From JAKALQ01 sp963978265 (lineage in GTDB: Bacteria > Actinomycetota > Actinomycetes > S36-B12 > UBA5976): a DNA stretch of 62,886 nucleotides. Shown here piece by piece: positions 46,859 to 55,824 of the stretch. The position numbers and the translations under genes are program-made. The notes below the pieces were generated by a model that was not told the origin of the DNA, did no database searches, and was given only the letters and a program-made list of their open reading frames with translations. Every line of letters begins with the position of its first letter. Position 1 is the first letter of the stretch. The DNA lies in the NCBI GenBank assembly GCA_963978265.1, contig CAXBQV010000001.1, forward strand, positions 1 to 62,886, written 5' to 3'.

Positions 46859-47039
46859 CCTTCGGCATCTGGATCTTGCCGAGTTGTGTCTTCATGCTGC
46901 GATACAGGAGCAGGCCTGCGGCCATGAGTGCGAGCCAGAAGATGAAGAACAACTGGCCCGATGAGAGTCCGGATGCGTTCTGCGGGATGGCCGGTGCCGT
47001 CGAATCCGACCATCGCAGAATCAGGGCGAGGATGCTCAT
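46848..47039 (-). CDS. Small membrane protein, unknown
   Basis: A 63-residue protein starting MSILALILRWSDS with one strong helix (QLFFIFWLALMAAGLLLY, about 29-46) and a charged tail (KTQLGKIQMPKDEH). I do not recognise a family. It overlaps the SURF1 start, so a small role in respiratory-chain assembly is possible but unproven. Divergent from DUF4307, with 17 bases between the starts. Confidence 0.65.
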   Translation of the reverse strand: MSILALILRWSDSTAPAIPQNASGLSSGQLFFIFWLALMAAGLLLYRSMKTQLGKIQMPKDEH

Positions 47040-47056
47040 GCAGATATTCTGCACCC

Positions 47057-47524
47057 ATGCCGGAGATTCCCCCGCATCTGCATGAGCGCTACGGCATTCG
47101 TCCGCCGTCGCGATGGCGTTGGATCGGCTATGTGGCCGCAATTGCGGCAGGCGCTTTCGTCGCGGTGTACTTCGTGTCCCGCTATTCGGCGACCCAACAG
47201 GCAAGTGCCTCGATCATCGAGTGGGCTCCGGTAGATGGCACGTCCATCACGCTTACGTTCCAGGCGAACGCCGCAGATCGGGATCGCTTCTGCGCCGTGC
47301 GAGCGCAGGACTTCGATCAGTACGACGTCGGATTTGTGGTGCTGCCCGTGTCCGCGAAGGCGCAGAGCGTCACGTACATCATGCGCACGTTGACGAAACC
47401 GTTCGCAGTGGACGTGGTGGGCTGCAACACGGATCCGACAGAGATCTTCGGGCCGCAGTTCGCGCCCGGCGTACTGCCGCCTCCGCAGGATGCGCCGGGC
47501 ATGGCCCCGGGCGTCTGGCAGTAA
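47057..47524 (+). CDS. DUF4307 family membrane protein
   Basis: A 155-residue protein: cytoplasmic HERYGIRPPSRWRW, one helix (YVAAIAAGAFVAVYFVS), then an exported domain with FCAVRAQDFDQYDVGF and a Pro-rich tail. This is the actinobacterial DUF4307 pattern, commonly found next to greA as here. Function unknown. It starts at the ATG at 47057; the longer frame is antisense to the small membrane gene. Confidence 0.83.
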   Translation: MPEIPPHLHERYGIRPPSRWRWIGYVAAIAAGAFVAVYFVSRYSATQQASASIIEWAPVDGTSITLTFQANAADRDRFCAVRAQDFDQYDVGFVVLPVSAKAQSVTYIMRTLTKPFAVDVVGCNTDPTEIFGPQFAPGVLPPPQDAPGMAPGVWQ

Positions 47525-47549
47525 TCTGCTGCCCCTGCAAGGAGGCGAC

Positions 47550-48023
47550 ATGACCGAACACGTGACGTGGCTTACCCAGGAGGCGTACGACCGCCTGAAG
47601 GAGGAGCTCGACGACCGCTCCGGTCCGCAGCGCGCCGAGATCACGAAGCGCATCGAGCTCGCACGGCAGGAGGGCGACCTCAAGGAGAACGGTGGCTACC
47701 ACGCCGCCCGTGAGGCGCAAGGAATGAACGAGGCTCGCATCCGTCATCTCGCGCACCTGCTCGAGCACGCGCACATCGGCACGCCGGATGTCGAAGACGG
47801 CGTTGCGCACGTCGGCCGAACCGTCACGGTCGAGTTCGACGGCGGCGATCAGGAGACGTATCTGCTCGGGTCGCGCGAAGAGGCTGCACACTCCGATATC
47901 GAGGTGTTGTCGCCCACGTCGCCTCTTGGGAACGCCTTGATCGGCAAGCGGATTGGTGACGACGTGACGTACACCCTGGCGAATGGCCGCTCGATCACGG
48001 TCACGCTCGCCGACGTTCAGTAG
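47550..48023 (+). CDS. greA: Transcription elongation factor GreA
   Basis: A 157-residue cleavage factor that rescues backtracked RNA polymerase. The N-terminal coiled coil carries the tip motif GDLKENGGYHAAREAQ with the catalytic acidic pair, and the C-terminal FKBP-like domain ends ALIGKRIGDDVTYTLANG. A strong ribosome site (AAGGAGG) precedes the ATG. Its stop overlaps the convergent unknown gene by seven bases. Confidence 0.95.
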   Translation: MTEHVTWLTQEAYDRLKEELDDRSGPQRAEITKRIELARQEGDLKENGGYHAAREAQGMNEARIRHLAHLLEHAHIGTPDVEDGVAHVGRTVTVEFDGGDQETYLLGSREEAAHSDIEVLSPTSPLGNALIGKRIGDDVTYTLANGRSITVTLADVQ

Positions 48024-48355
48024 ATCTTCAACTCCTGCTCGACGCGGTCGAGCAGCATTTCGGCTCGTGCATCGGATGCCGACGCGAGCGACTTCGCCAG
48101 TGTTTCGATGACATCAGGTAGCGCCAGCCGCTGCACGCCGATGGCAAACGCGGGAACTCCCCGGAGTTCGGCATCTGTGCGCTGCATGACGTCGGCGAGC
48201 TCTCTCATGATCGTCTCGACGGTGCGGCCATCCGTAGCCGGCGAAAGATGCGGGGCGCGCGCCCCGAGCGGTTCACGCGGAGCTTGACCCCATTGCGGAT
48301 CCGGGAGGCGGCGCAGTCGTGCGCACGCCTCCCGGATCGCGGAGCGTTGTTCCAC
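48017..48355 (-). CDS. Hypothetical protein rich in inverted repeats
   Basis: A 112-residue frame beginning with a GTG that overlaps the Bax inhibitor-1 stop (TAGTG). The first 45 codons cover two strong DNA inverted repeats and read as basic, low-sense sequence (ACARLRRLPDPQWG; PREPLGARAPH). The C-terminal half (ETIMRELADVMQRTDAELRG; LPDVIETLAKSLASASDARAEM) looks like a helical protein. I do not recognise it. The real gene may start later, near 48205. Confidence 0.5.
   Translation of the reverse strand: MEQRSAIREACARLRRLPDPQWGQAPREPLGARAPHLSPATDGRTVETIMRELADVMQRTDAELRGVPAFAIGVQRLALPDVIETLAKSLASASDARAEMLLDRVEQELKIY
48251..48266. repeat. 16-base perfect palindrome
   Basis: CGGGGCGCGCGCCCCG reads identically on both strands. 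It lies 32 bases from the neighbouring inverted repeat, inside the doubtful 5' part of the hypothetical gene. Confidence 0.6.
48298..48338. repeat. 13-base perfect inverted repeat with 15-base loop
   Basis: GATCCGGGAGGCG (48298-48310) and CGCCTCCCGGATC (48326-48338) are exact complements. On the minus strand this hairpin begins 17 bases after the Bax inhibitor-1 stop, so it could end that transcript, although no T run follows. Confidence 0.6.
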
Positions 48356-49176
48356 TAGTCGCGGTTGTTCGCGAAGATCGCGAGGAAGCGCAGGATCTCC
48401 ACGTACAGCCATACGAGTGTGGCGGTGAGACCGAACGCCATGCGCCATGCCTCCTTCTCGGGAAGACCGAAGCGCACACCTTCCTCGATCATGTTGAAGT
48501 CGAGTGCCAGCGAGAATGATGCAAGGGCAACGCCCGCAAGGCACAGCAGCATGCCGAAGCCTCCGACGCCATAGAAGCCCCAGCCCTCACCGACGCCGAA
48601 GAACGACGAGATGAAGGATGCGAGACCGATGAGGCCATATGCGATGAGCGAGCCGAGCATCACCTTCATGAACGTGCCGTTCACCCTGATGATGCGATTC
48701 GAGTACAGCGCCAACATCACGGCGAACGCCACAACTGTTCCGAGGACGGCCTGACCGACCAGGTTCGGTGCAACTTCCGCGTATTGCGCACTGAATGCGC
48801 CGCTCAGCATGCCGATGAACAGACCCTGGGCAACGGCATACACGACCACGAGCGCGGGCACCACGTTCTTCTTGAACGCGTTGACGAAGCCGAGCGCGAG
48901 GCCGACGACCATGCCGAGGAGGCCGAGTGCGGGGTTGTTCCAACCGACGTATGCCCCCGCCGCTACTGCTAGCAGTGAGAGCGAGGTCTTTGCGACGACG
49001 TCGGGAATCTGCATGGTGCGCTCGCCGAACGCGGCCGCGCCGAACGAACGCTCCAACTGCTCGACGTTCTCACCACCAGCCTGGCCGAATGCTGCCCTGC
49101 CTTCTTCGTACAGTGCCCCGCGGCTCTCGGCAGCAGTTTCAAGCGAACGACGGAGCACCGGATTGTTGCTCTGCAT
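48355..49176 (-). CDS. Bax inhibitor-1/YccA family membrane protein
   Basis: A 273-residue protein with about seven hydrophobic helices after a soluble N-terminus (MQSNNPVLRRSLE). ALASFSLALDFNMIEEGV is the family's penultimate motif and ALVWLYVEILRFL ends the membrane part; the relative YetJ of Bacillus is a pH-sensitive calcium leak channel. The ribosome site GGGAGG lies in the 3' arm of a possible long-range stem (see leader). Confidence 0.9.
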   Translation of the reverse strand: MQSNNPVLRRSLETAAESRGALYEEGRAAFGQAGGENVEQLERSFGAAAFGERTMQIPDVVAKTSLSLLAVAAGAYVGWNNPALGLLGMVVGLALGFVNAFKKNVVPALVVVYAVAQGLFIGMLSGAFSAQYAEVAPNLVGQAVLGTVVAFAVMLALYSNRIIRVNGTFMKVMLGSLIAYGLIGLASFISSFFGVGEGWGFYGVGGFGMLLCLAGVALASFSLALDFNMIEEGVRFGLPEKEAWRMAFGLTATLVWLYVEILRFLAIFANNRD

Positions 49177-49291
49177 GAGTTCCTCCCTTTGGACGGTCTT
49201 ACGACCGCCGACCGGCTTCGCAGCCGGTTCACGTACGGTAACGGATGCGCAGGCTGCCGGATTCCGCCCACCTCAAAGGGAAACAATCCCC
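49177..49291 (-). promoter_or_regulatory. Structured leader of the Bax inhibitor-1 gene, riboswitch-like
   Basis: An arm TCCCTTTG on the minus strand (at 49274-49281) can pair with CAAAGGGA (49184-49191), which overlaps the ribosome site GGGAGG. The 82 bases enclosed hold two clear hairpins: ACCGGCT-GCGA-AGCCGGT (49211-49228) and CGGTC-GTAA-GACCG (49194-49207). Such a closed multi-branch fold could gate translation. I cannot assign it to a known riboswitch class; it could also be a terminator region of the PAS gene. Confidence 0.45.
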
Positions 49292-50446
49292 TTACAGAGG
49301 CACGATGAACGACATGGATGCGAACTCACCGGTGACCGGATCGGTGTAGTCCACGGCATGCACCCGTCCCCGCACCAGGGTGCCATCGGGGCGGCGGTAG
49401 GTAAGCGAATGGATAGTCGGCCAGCGCTTGCCTTCACGGCGCATGGCATCAAACGTGCCCCACTGCTCAGCATTGATTTCGGGAGGAGCCAACTCGGCAA
49501 CATCGATTCCGATGACTTCCTCCAACGGGCGACCCACCAGGTCCGCATACGCCTGATTTGCTGCAACCACTCTTATGCGGCCGTCACGGAGGGCCAGCCG
49601 ATTGTGGGGCAACGTGAGGTGCTGTTCGAGTGCATCGAAGGCTGCCTTCAAGCGCCGGTTCTCGATATCCAGGAATTGCGGAGAACTCGTATCCATGAAG
49701 GCAGCAACGCGTGCCGGCGCACCTCCATAGATCGTGGGCAGGCCGCGGACCAACGCAGTGAATACACTGCCGTCCTTGCGAATCAGCTTGCCAACAGTGA
49801 TGCTCGCCCCTTCACCCCGAACGGCGGCAGCGAACTTCTCGTAATCTTCGGGCGCGACGAATTGGAATGCATCAACACCAACGAGTTGATCAGGCGAGTC
49901 GTAGCCGAGCATCTCGGCGGCGCGATTGTTGAGCACCAGCACCCGACCGTTGCGGTGCACCCACATTCCTTCTGACGCAGCGTCCATCAACACCTGCATC
50001 GCATCGGCCGACTCGTTGAACAACTTCTGCGCACGTACTTGTTCGGTGATGTCACCGACGATACCGAGGTAGCTGACACCGGGACCTTCGGCCGTCTTCG
50101 GCAACGGATTGGCATGGATGCGTACCGGCACTTCGAATCCGTCGTAGCGGCGGAACCGGACCGTGTGGTGCCAACTGCGCCCGCTGTCACGTGCTTGCTT
50201 GTACTCCGCAACGGTCCGGTGGACTTCGTCAGGATGAATCATCTTGATCCACTCCCGGCCCAACAGTGACGATGCCGGCACACCGAGCATTTCGCAGAGT
50301 GCCGGGTTCACGAAGTTCCATGCGCCACTCGGATCGGATTCGAAGGCCCCGACGGAATCGAGCAAACTCAGTGTTGCGCGTCGCGCTTCAACCGAAACGA
50401 ACGGCAGGCGTGCGGAGTCGGCGTCGGGAAGTTCGGGCGTGTTCAC
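49292..50446 (-). CDS. Triple-PAS-domain protein without output domain
   Basis: A 384-residue soluble protein with three PAS domains (about 30-140, 155-255 and 275-384). The first has GAWNFVNPALCEMLGVPASSLLG and ends in the PAC sequence YLGIVGDITEQV; the second has NGRVLVLNNRAAEMLGY; the third VVAANQAYADLVGRP. No kinase, GGDEF, EAL or DNA-binding domain follows. It may dimerise with a partner. The GTG at 50446 overlaps the ppx stop as GTGA. Confidence 0.82.
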   Translation of the reverse strand: MNTPELPDADSARLPFVSVEARRATLSLLDSVGAFESDPSGAWNFVNPALCEMLGVPASSLLGREWIKMIHPDEVHRTVAEYKQARDSGRSWHHTVRFRRYDGFEVPVRIHANPLPKTAEGPGVSYLGIVGDITEQVRAQKLFNESADAMQVLMDAASEGMWVHRNGRVLVLNNRAAEMLGYDSPDQLVGVDAFQFVAPEDYEKFAAAVRGEGASITVGKLIRKDGSVFTALVRGLPTIYGGAPARVAAFMDTSSPQFLDIENRRLKAAFDALEQHLTLPHNRLALRDGRIRVVAANQAYADLVGRPLEEVIGIDVAELAPPEINAEQWGTFDAMRREGKRWPTIHSLTYRRPDGTLVRGRVHAVDYTDPVTGEFASMSFIVPL

Positions 50447-51357
50447 GATGCGATCGACCACGCTATGCCGTCGAGTATGTCGTGCTCGCTGACGAGCACC
50501 CGGTCGAAACCACCGACTTCCATCACGCGTCGCAGGATAAGCGCGCCTGCCGGTATCACGTCAACGCGTCCAGGATGCATATACGGCAGTGCCGCACGTT
50601 CACTGGCAGTCGCCCGGCTGAAGTCATCCGACGCCGCCTGCACCTGCGCGAGTGACAACCGAGCGAGATGGATGGCATACGGGTCGTACGCGAGCAGACC
50701 AAGTGCGTGGGCAGCGACGGTGGTGACGGAACCAGCGACGCCAACGAGTGTCTTCGCGTCGTGCAGGGGCACGGTTCCAGCGGCCTCGAGAATCGCTTCG
50801 TCGATGTCCTCAGTGGCGGCCGCGAGTGATTCCTCGCTCGGTCGATCGGTGATGCGATGCCGCTCCGTCATGCGCACGCAACCGACGTTCATCGACCGTG
50901 CCGCGAGCGGCGCTTCGATGCCGAGCACGAATTCCGTGGAGCCGCCGCCGATGTCGAGCACGAGGAACGGCGAGGGTGTGTTGCCGAGAAGTTCACGGGT
51001 GGCGCCGGCGAACGAAAGCGCAGCTTCCTCATCACCCGAAATCACCTCCGGGGTCACACCAAGGCGTTCCTCGACGCCGCGGATGAATACATCCCGATTC
51101 GCGGCGTCACGGGTTGCCGACGTCGCGACGAACCGGATTCGCTCCACGCCCTTTCGGGCACATTGCGCGGCGTACTGGTCGCAGGCGGCAAAAGTGCGCG
51201 CGATGGCATCGTCGGCGAACCTCCCGGTGGCGTCGACGCCCTGCCCAAGTCGCACCACGGTCATTTCCCGCACGACATCGCGCATGCCGGATGCGCTCAC
51301 ATCTGCAATGAGGAGGCGGATGGAGTTGGTGCCGCAATCGATGGCTGCTACTCGCAT
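50443..51357 (-). CDS. ppx: Ppx/GppA family exopolyphosphatase
   Basis: A 304-residue ASKHA-fold phosphatase of the polyphosphate/pppGpp family. Phosphate 1 motif AAIDCGTNSIRLLIAD, phosphate 2 LDIGGGSTEFVLG and GVAGSVTTVAA are intact. The short form (about 300) is typical of actinobacteria. MRVAAIDCGTNS at 51357 is chosen; it overlaps DUF501 by ten bases, and the PAS gene follows with GTGA overlap. Confidence 0.92.
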   Translation of the reverse strand: MRVAAIDCGTNSIRLLIADVSASGMRDVVREMTVVRLGQGVDATGRFADDAIARTFAACDQYAAQCARKGVERIRFVATSATRDAANRDVFIRGVEERLGVTPEVISGDEEAALSFAGATRELLGNTPSPFLVLDIGGGSTEFVLGIEAPLAARSMNVGCVRMTERHRITDRPSEESLAAATEDIDEAILEAAGTVPLHDAKTLVGVAGSVTTVAAHALGLLAYDPYAIHLARLSLAQVQAASDDFSRATASERAALPYMHPGRVDVIPAGALILRRVMEVGGFDRVLVSEHDILDGIAWSIAS

Positions 51358-51842
51358 GTCTCGCCCACGCATCCCGTGGGTTTCCACCATTCGCCGATAG
51401 CGGCGAGCACTTCGTCACCCAACGGGTTCACCCCCGGCCCGGCCGCCAATGCGTGCGCGGCGAGCACGTGCAGACATTTCACGCGATTCGGCATACCGCC
51501 AGCGGAGATGCCGGCAATTTCCGGCACATCCCCCAGTGCTGCACGGTCCGCGAGGTACGACGCATGTGCGCGTCGATAGGAGGCAGCGAGTGCGGGGTCC
51601 GCGTCGAGTCGCGACTGCATCTCAGCCATCACACCGTTTGCTTCCAGCGTGCCGATCGCACTCGCCGCTTTCGGACAGGTCAGGTAGTAGACGGTCGGGA
51701 ACGGAGTGCCGTCGGGCAGCCGCGGTTCGGTCATGACGACGCAGGGCTTGCCGCATCCGCAGTGCGCCGCGATTCGCGCAACACCGCGCGGCTCTCGTCC
51801 GAGTTGCAGCCGCAGGATCTCGAGGTCTTCGGCAGTCGTCAC
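51348..51842 (-). CDS. DUF501 family protein
   Basis: A 164-residue protein: DLEILRLQLGREPRGVARIAAHCGCGKPCVV, PFPTVYYLTCPKA, PNRVKCLHVLAAHALA. This is DUF501, which sits between ftsB and ppx in actinobacteria; function unknown. The cluster CGCGKPC plus other Cys residues could bind metal. It starts at a GTG overlapping the ftsB stop (GTGA). Confidence 0.9.
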   Translation of the reverse strand: MTTAEDLEILRLQLGREPRGVARIAAHCGCGKPCVVMTEPRLPDGTPFPTVYYLTCPKAASAIGTLEANGVMAEMQSRLDADPALAASYRRAHASYLADRAALGDVPEIAGISAGGMPNRVKCLHVLAAHALAAGPGVNPLGDEVLAAIGEWWKPTGCVGETCE

Positions 51843-52270
51843 TTCGTCACCTGCAATGGTGCGGCCGTTTTGCCTGCGCGTTGGATGCCGCCCCACACCG
51901 CGGTGTACCAGGCGCGCGAACGCTTCTGCGTGACAGTGCCTTGGTAGAGCACTGGAGCGGCTTCGGCCTCGAGCACGACGTAGCCCACTTGGCCCGGCAT
52001 CACGAAATGCAGCCGCTCTCGCGCCTGGACTGCGACGAACGCAGGGTCGTTCCATTTCGCGATCTGCTTGTTGAGTTCCTTCAACTCCGCCTGTGCCTGT
52101 GCCTGCCGGTCATACAGCGCGTTGATGCGGTTGCGCTGATTCACGAGGTCCCGCATCGGAAGCGCAAGCGAGATGAACACGAACACGGTGACCACGGCCA
52201 GGATCGCCGAACGCGCGGTGAGAACAGAACGCGCACCACCCCGGCGTCGGGACGGTGCGCGATCGGTCAC
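51839..52270 (-). CDS. FtsB/DivIC-like septum formation protein
   Basis: A 143-residue protein: basic N-terminus, one helix (AILAVVTVFVFISLALPM), a coiled coil (LVNQRNRINALYDRQAQAQAELKELNKQIAKW), then AVQARERLHFVMPGQVGYVVL, the FtsB/DivIC signature. It links FtsL and FtsQ at the division site. It starts 18 bases after eno ends, the usual actinobacterial order eno-ftsB-DUF501-ppx. Confidence 0.9.
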   Translation of the reverse strand: MTDRAPSRRRGGARSVLTARSAILAVVTVFVFISLALPMRDLVNQRNRINALYDRQAQAQAELKELNKQIAKWNDPAFVAVQARERLHFVMPGQVGYVVLEAEAAPVLYQGTVTQKRSRAWYTAVWGGIQRAGKTAAPLQVTK

Positions 52271-52288
52271 AAGCAGATTGTGCCGTGC

Positions 52289-53569
<1,281 letters not shown>

Positions 53570-53653
53570 GGTTTCTCCAAAGCGTCAGCCCGCGTTCGCC
53601 GCGAGCGGTAGTCGATGCACGACGAACGGAATTCTAGTGGAGTTGGCAGCGGC

Positions 53654-53689
53654 AGCGCCTCGGGCCTGAAGACCCTCGCGTGAGGCGCT
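53654..53689 (-). terminator. Hairpin at the end of the glutaredoxin-like gene
   Basis: Arms AGCGCCTC and GAGGCGCT pair over eight bases and include the gene's stop codon; an inner GGG/CCC pair shortens the loop. No T run follows, so termination is only likely. Confidence 0.45.
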
Positions 53690-53933
53690 AGATCGCGCCG
53701 ACTTCCTTCAACTTGGCTTCGAGCGCCGGGTTCGACGGTTCGGTGAGATGGGTGCCGTCCTCGAACACGATGACCGGGATGGACTTCATGCCACCATTGA
53801 ACGCGATGACCTTCTCGATCGCACCGGGAGTGTTCTCGGTGTCGATGTAGTCGTAGGAGACGCCGAGTTCATCGAGTTGCTTCTTGCTCCGACGGCAATC
53901 GCCGCACCATTCAGCGCCATAGAACGTGATCAT
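53688..53933 (-). CDS. Glutaredoxin-like protein (mycoredoxin type)
   Basis: An 81-residue thioredoxin-fold protein with the active site AEWCGDCRRSK (CxxC), the cis-Pro loop SIPVIVFEDG and the end SNPALEAKLKEVG. In actinobacteria such proteins use mycothiol (mycoredoxins), although their motif is usually CPYC or CGYC, so CGDC leaves the partner open. The ATG at 53933 is chosen by homology. Upstream of eno, on the same strand, 118 bases away. Confidence 0.85.
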   Translation of the reverse strand: MITFYGAEWCGDCRRSKKQLDELGVSYDYIDTENTPGAIEKVIAFNGGMKSIPVIVFEDGTHLTEPSNPALEAKLKEVGAI

Positions 53934-53993
53934 GTCGACTCCTTGTTGTTGGCTGAACCCTAGAACGTCAGGACCCACTGGCAGAATTCCCCC

Positions 53994-54884
53994 GTGACCC
54001 GCCGCGTGTACTTCCTCTTCGGTGTCATGGCGGTCACCTGGGGCATCCCCTATTTCTTCATCAAGATCGCTGTCGAGGAACTGACGCCGGCGTCGATGGT
54101 GATGGCCCGCTGCGGACTCGCGAGCCTCATCCTGCTCCCGATCGCCTGGCGCAACGGTTCGCTGCAGCAAGGGCTGCGTGCGTTCAAGTGGGTGCTCGTC
54201 TTCGCCGTGCTCGAATACATCATCCCGTGGTTCCTCATCGGCACGGCCGAGCAGAAGCTGCCGAGTTCGGTTGCAGGACTCCTCCTGGCGACGACGCCGC
54301 TGTTCGCCACCATCTACGGGCGGTTCCTCGGAGACATGACGGCAACGCAGTTTCGACGGTTAGCCGGACTCGGCATCGGATTCACCGGTGTCGCATTCCT
54401 TGTCGGCATCGACGGCATCAATGGTGATCTCGACTGGCTGAGTGCGCTCATGATCCTCGTGTGCGCTGCGTGCTACGTCCTCGCGCCGATGGCGATCATG
54501 CGCAATACGCAGGGCATCGACCAGATGGGCATCGTGGCGCTTGCAATGCCGGTCACGACACTGTTCTGGGCAGTGCCCGGCATCTCGCAGTGGCCGTCAG
54601 ACGGCGTCAGTGCGAAGACCTGGATGTCGCTCATCGTGCTTGCCGTGGTGTGCACGTGGTTGGCATTTCACTACTACTGGCAACTCGCCCATGCCGTTGG
54701 TGTTGTGCGCGCATCGCTGCTCACGTATCTCAACCCGCCGGTCGCGATCGGAATGGGTGTCGTATTCCTCGGCGAATCGATCACGAACGGCATGCTCATC
54801 GGCTTTCCGCTCGTGCTGCTCGGCAGTTACTTAGCCACCCGGCCGCCGGTTCCAAAGGAAGAAGCGGCCGTCGCCGAGCCTTAG
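53994..54884 (+). CDS. EamA/DMT-family transporter
   Basis: A 296-residue ten-helix permease made of two EamA repeats: YFLFGVMAVTWGIPYFFIKIA opens repeat one, ALMILVCAACYVLAPMAI opens repeat two and VRASLLTYLNPPVAIGMGVVFLGE is the typical second-repeat end. It starts with a GTG. Substrate unknown. Its stop overlaps the convergent cstR-like stop by four bases. Confidence 0.88.
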   Translation: MTRRVYFLFGVMAVTWGIPYFFIKIAVEELTPASMVMARCGLASLILLPIAWRNGSLQQGLRAFKWVLVFAVLEYIIPWFLIGTAEQKLPSSVAGLLLATTPLFATIYGRFLGDMTATQFRRLAGLGIGFTGVAFLVGIDGINGDLDWLSALMILVCAACYVLAPMAIMRNTQGIDQMGIVALAMPVTTLFWAVPGISQWPSDGVSAKTWMSLIVLAVVCTWLAFHYYWQLAHAVGVVRASLLTYLNPPVAIGMGVVFLGESITNGMLIGFPLVLLGSYLATRPPVPKEEAAVAEP

Positions 54885-55138
54885 GCCAACGACAGGAAGA
54901 GCTTCTCGAGTTCCTCCTGCGTCATCGGGGCATTGTCCTCATTGACGCACTGACGGATACCCGACGCCACCACTTTGAAGCCCGCCTTGTCGATCGCCTT
55001 GGAGGCGGCGGCGAGCTGGGTGACGATGTCCTTGCAGGAGCGACCTGCCTCGATCATGGCGATCACGCCGTCGATCTGTCCGCGCGCACGGCGCAGGCGG
55101 GCGATCACGTCGCCCGAAATCTCGTTGTCGATCTGCAT
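54881..55138 (-). CDS. CsoR/CstR-family repressor, CstR (persulfide) type
   Basis: An 85-residue all-helical repressor. It has the DNA-binding arginines of ARLRRARGQIDGV, Cys35 in GRSCKDIVTQL and Cys64 in IRQCVNED. Copper-sensing CsoR needs a His four residues before the second Cys; here that residue is Gly60, so copper sensing is unlikely and the two-Cys pattern fits CstR, which senses persulfides. A CsoR-type operator lies 21 bases upstream, suggesting autoregulation. A second, better palindrome precedes the CoA-disulfide reductase gene 11 kb away. Confidence 0.88.
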   Translation of the reverse strand: MQIDNEISGDVIARLRRARGQIDGVIAMIEAGRSCKDIVTQLAAASKAIDKAGFKVVASGIRQCVNEDNAPMTQEELEKLFLSLA

Positions 55139-55158
55139 GTGACCAACGGTACTCCTGT

Positions 55159-55181
55159 ATACCCCTACCCGTACAGGGTAT
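55159..55181. promoter_or_regulatory. CsoR/CstR-type operator upstream of the repressor gene
   Basis: ATACCC-N11-GGGTAT, an inverted repeat in the divergent region between the repressor and ppa. The half sites are those of the palindrome at 43891, but the spacing is wider, so binding may be weaker or shifted. Confidence 0.6.
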
Positions 55182-55210
55182 GGGTTCGGCGTCCGTGAGA
55201 GGATTCGCCC

Positions 55211-55714
55211 ATGAGCGACCTGATCTTCGATGTCACGATCGAAATCCCCGGCGGCAGCCGCAACAAGTACGAGATCGACCACCACACCGGTCGGATCCGC
55301 CTCGATCGCATGCTCTTCACTTCGACGCGGTACCCGTGGGACTACGGCTACGTCGACGACACCCTCGGACTCGACGGCGACCCGCTCGATGCGATGATCA
55401 TGCTCGACGAGCCCACCTTCCCCGGCTGCGTCGTCAGCGTTCGCGCGATCGGCATGTTCCGGATGACCGATGAGAAGGGTGGCGACGACAAGGTGCTCTG
55501 CGTGCCCGCAGGCGACGTCCGCAAGGAGCACTTGCGCGACATCCACCACATCAGCGAGTACGACCGCCTTGAGATCCAGCACTTCTTCGAGGTGTACAAA
55601 GACCTCGAGCCGGGGAAGTCGGTCGAGGGCGCTTCCTGGGTAGGCAGAGCGGACGCCGAGAAGGAAGTTCGCGCCGCATACGAGCGCTACGACCTCAACC
55701 GCAGCAAGCACTGA
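55211..55714 (+). CDS. ppa: Inorganic pyrophosphatase
   Basis: A 167-residue family I pyrophosphatase. DYGYVDDTLGLDGDPLDAMIML holds the metal-binding signature DGDPLD, and VCVPAGDVRKEHLRDI and FFEVYKDLEPGK complete the site. It shares a divergent intergenic region with the CstR-like repressor, so the operator could also touch its promoter. Confidence 0.97.
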   Translation: MSDLIFDVTIEIPGGSRNKYEIDHHTGRIRLDRMLFTSTRYPWDYGYVDDTLGLDGDPLDAMIMLDEPTFPGCVVSVRAIGMFRMTDEKGGDDKVLCVPAGDVRKEHLRDIHHISEYDRLEIQHFFEVYKDLEPGKSVEGASWVGRADAEKEVRAAYERYDLNRSKH

Positions 55715-55824
55715 ACGTACGAGGAACGCAGGGTTTTCCAAGGTTCGGTGAAGAGCCTGCGGTGAACCATTGAGGGTCGCCAGAATTCGTTTCCGACCCC
55801 CGAAACCAACGAAACGATTGCGGC

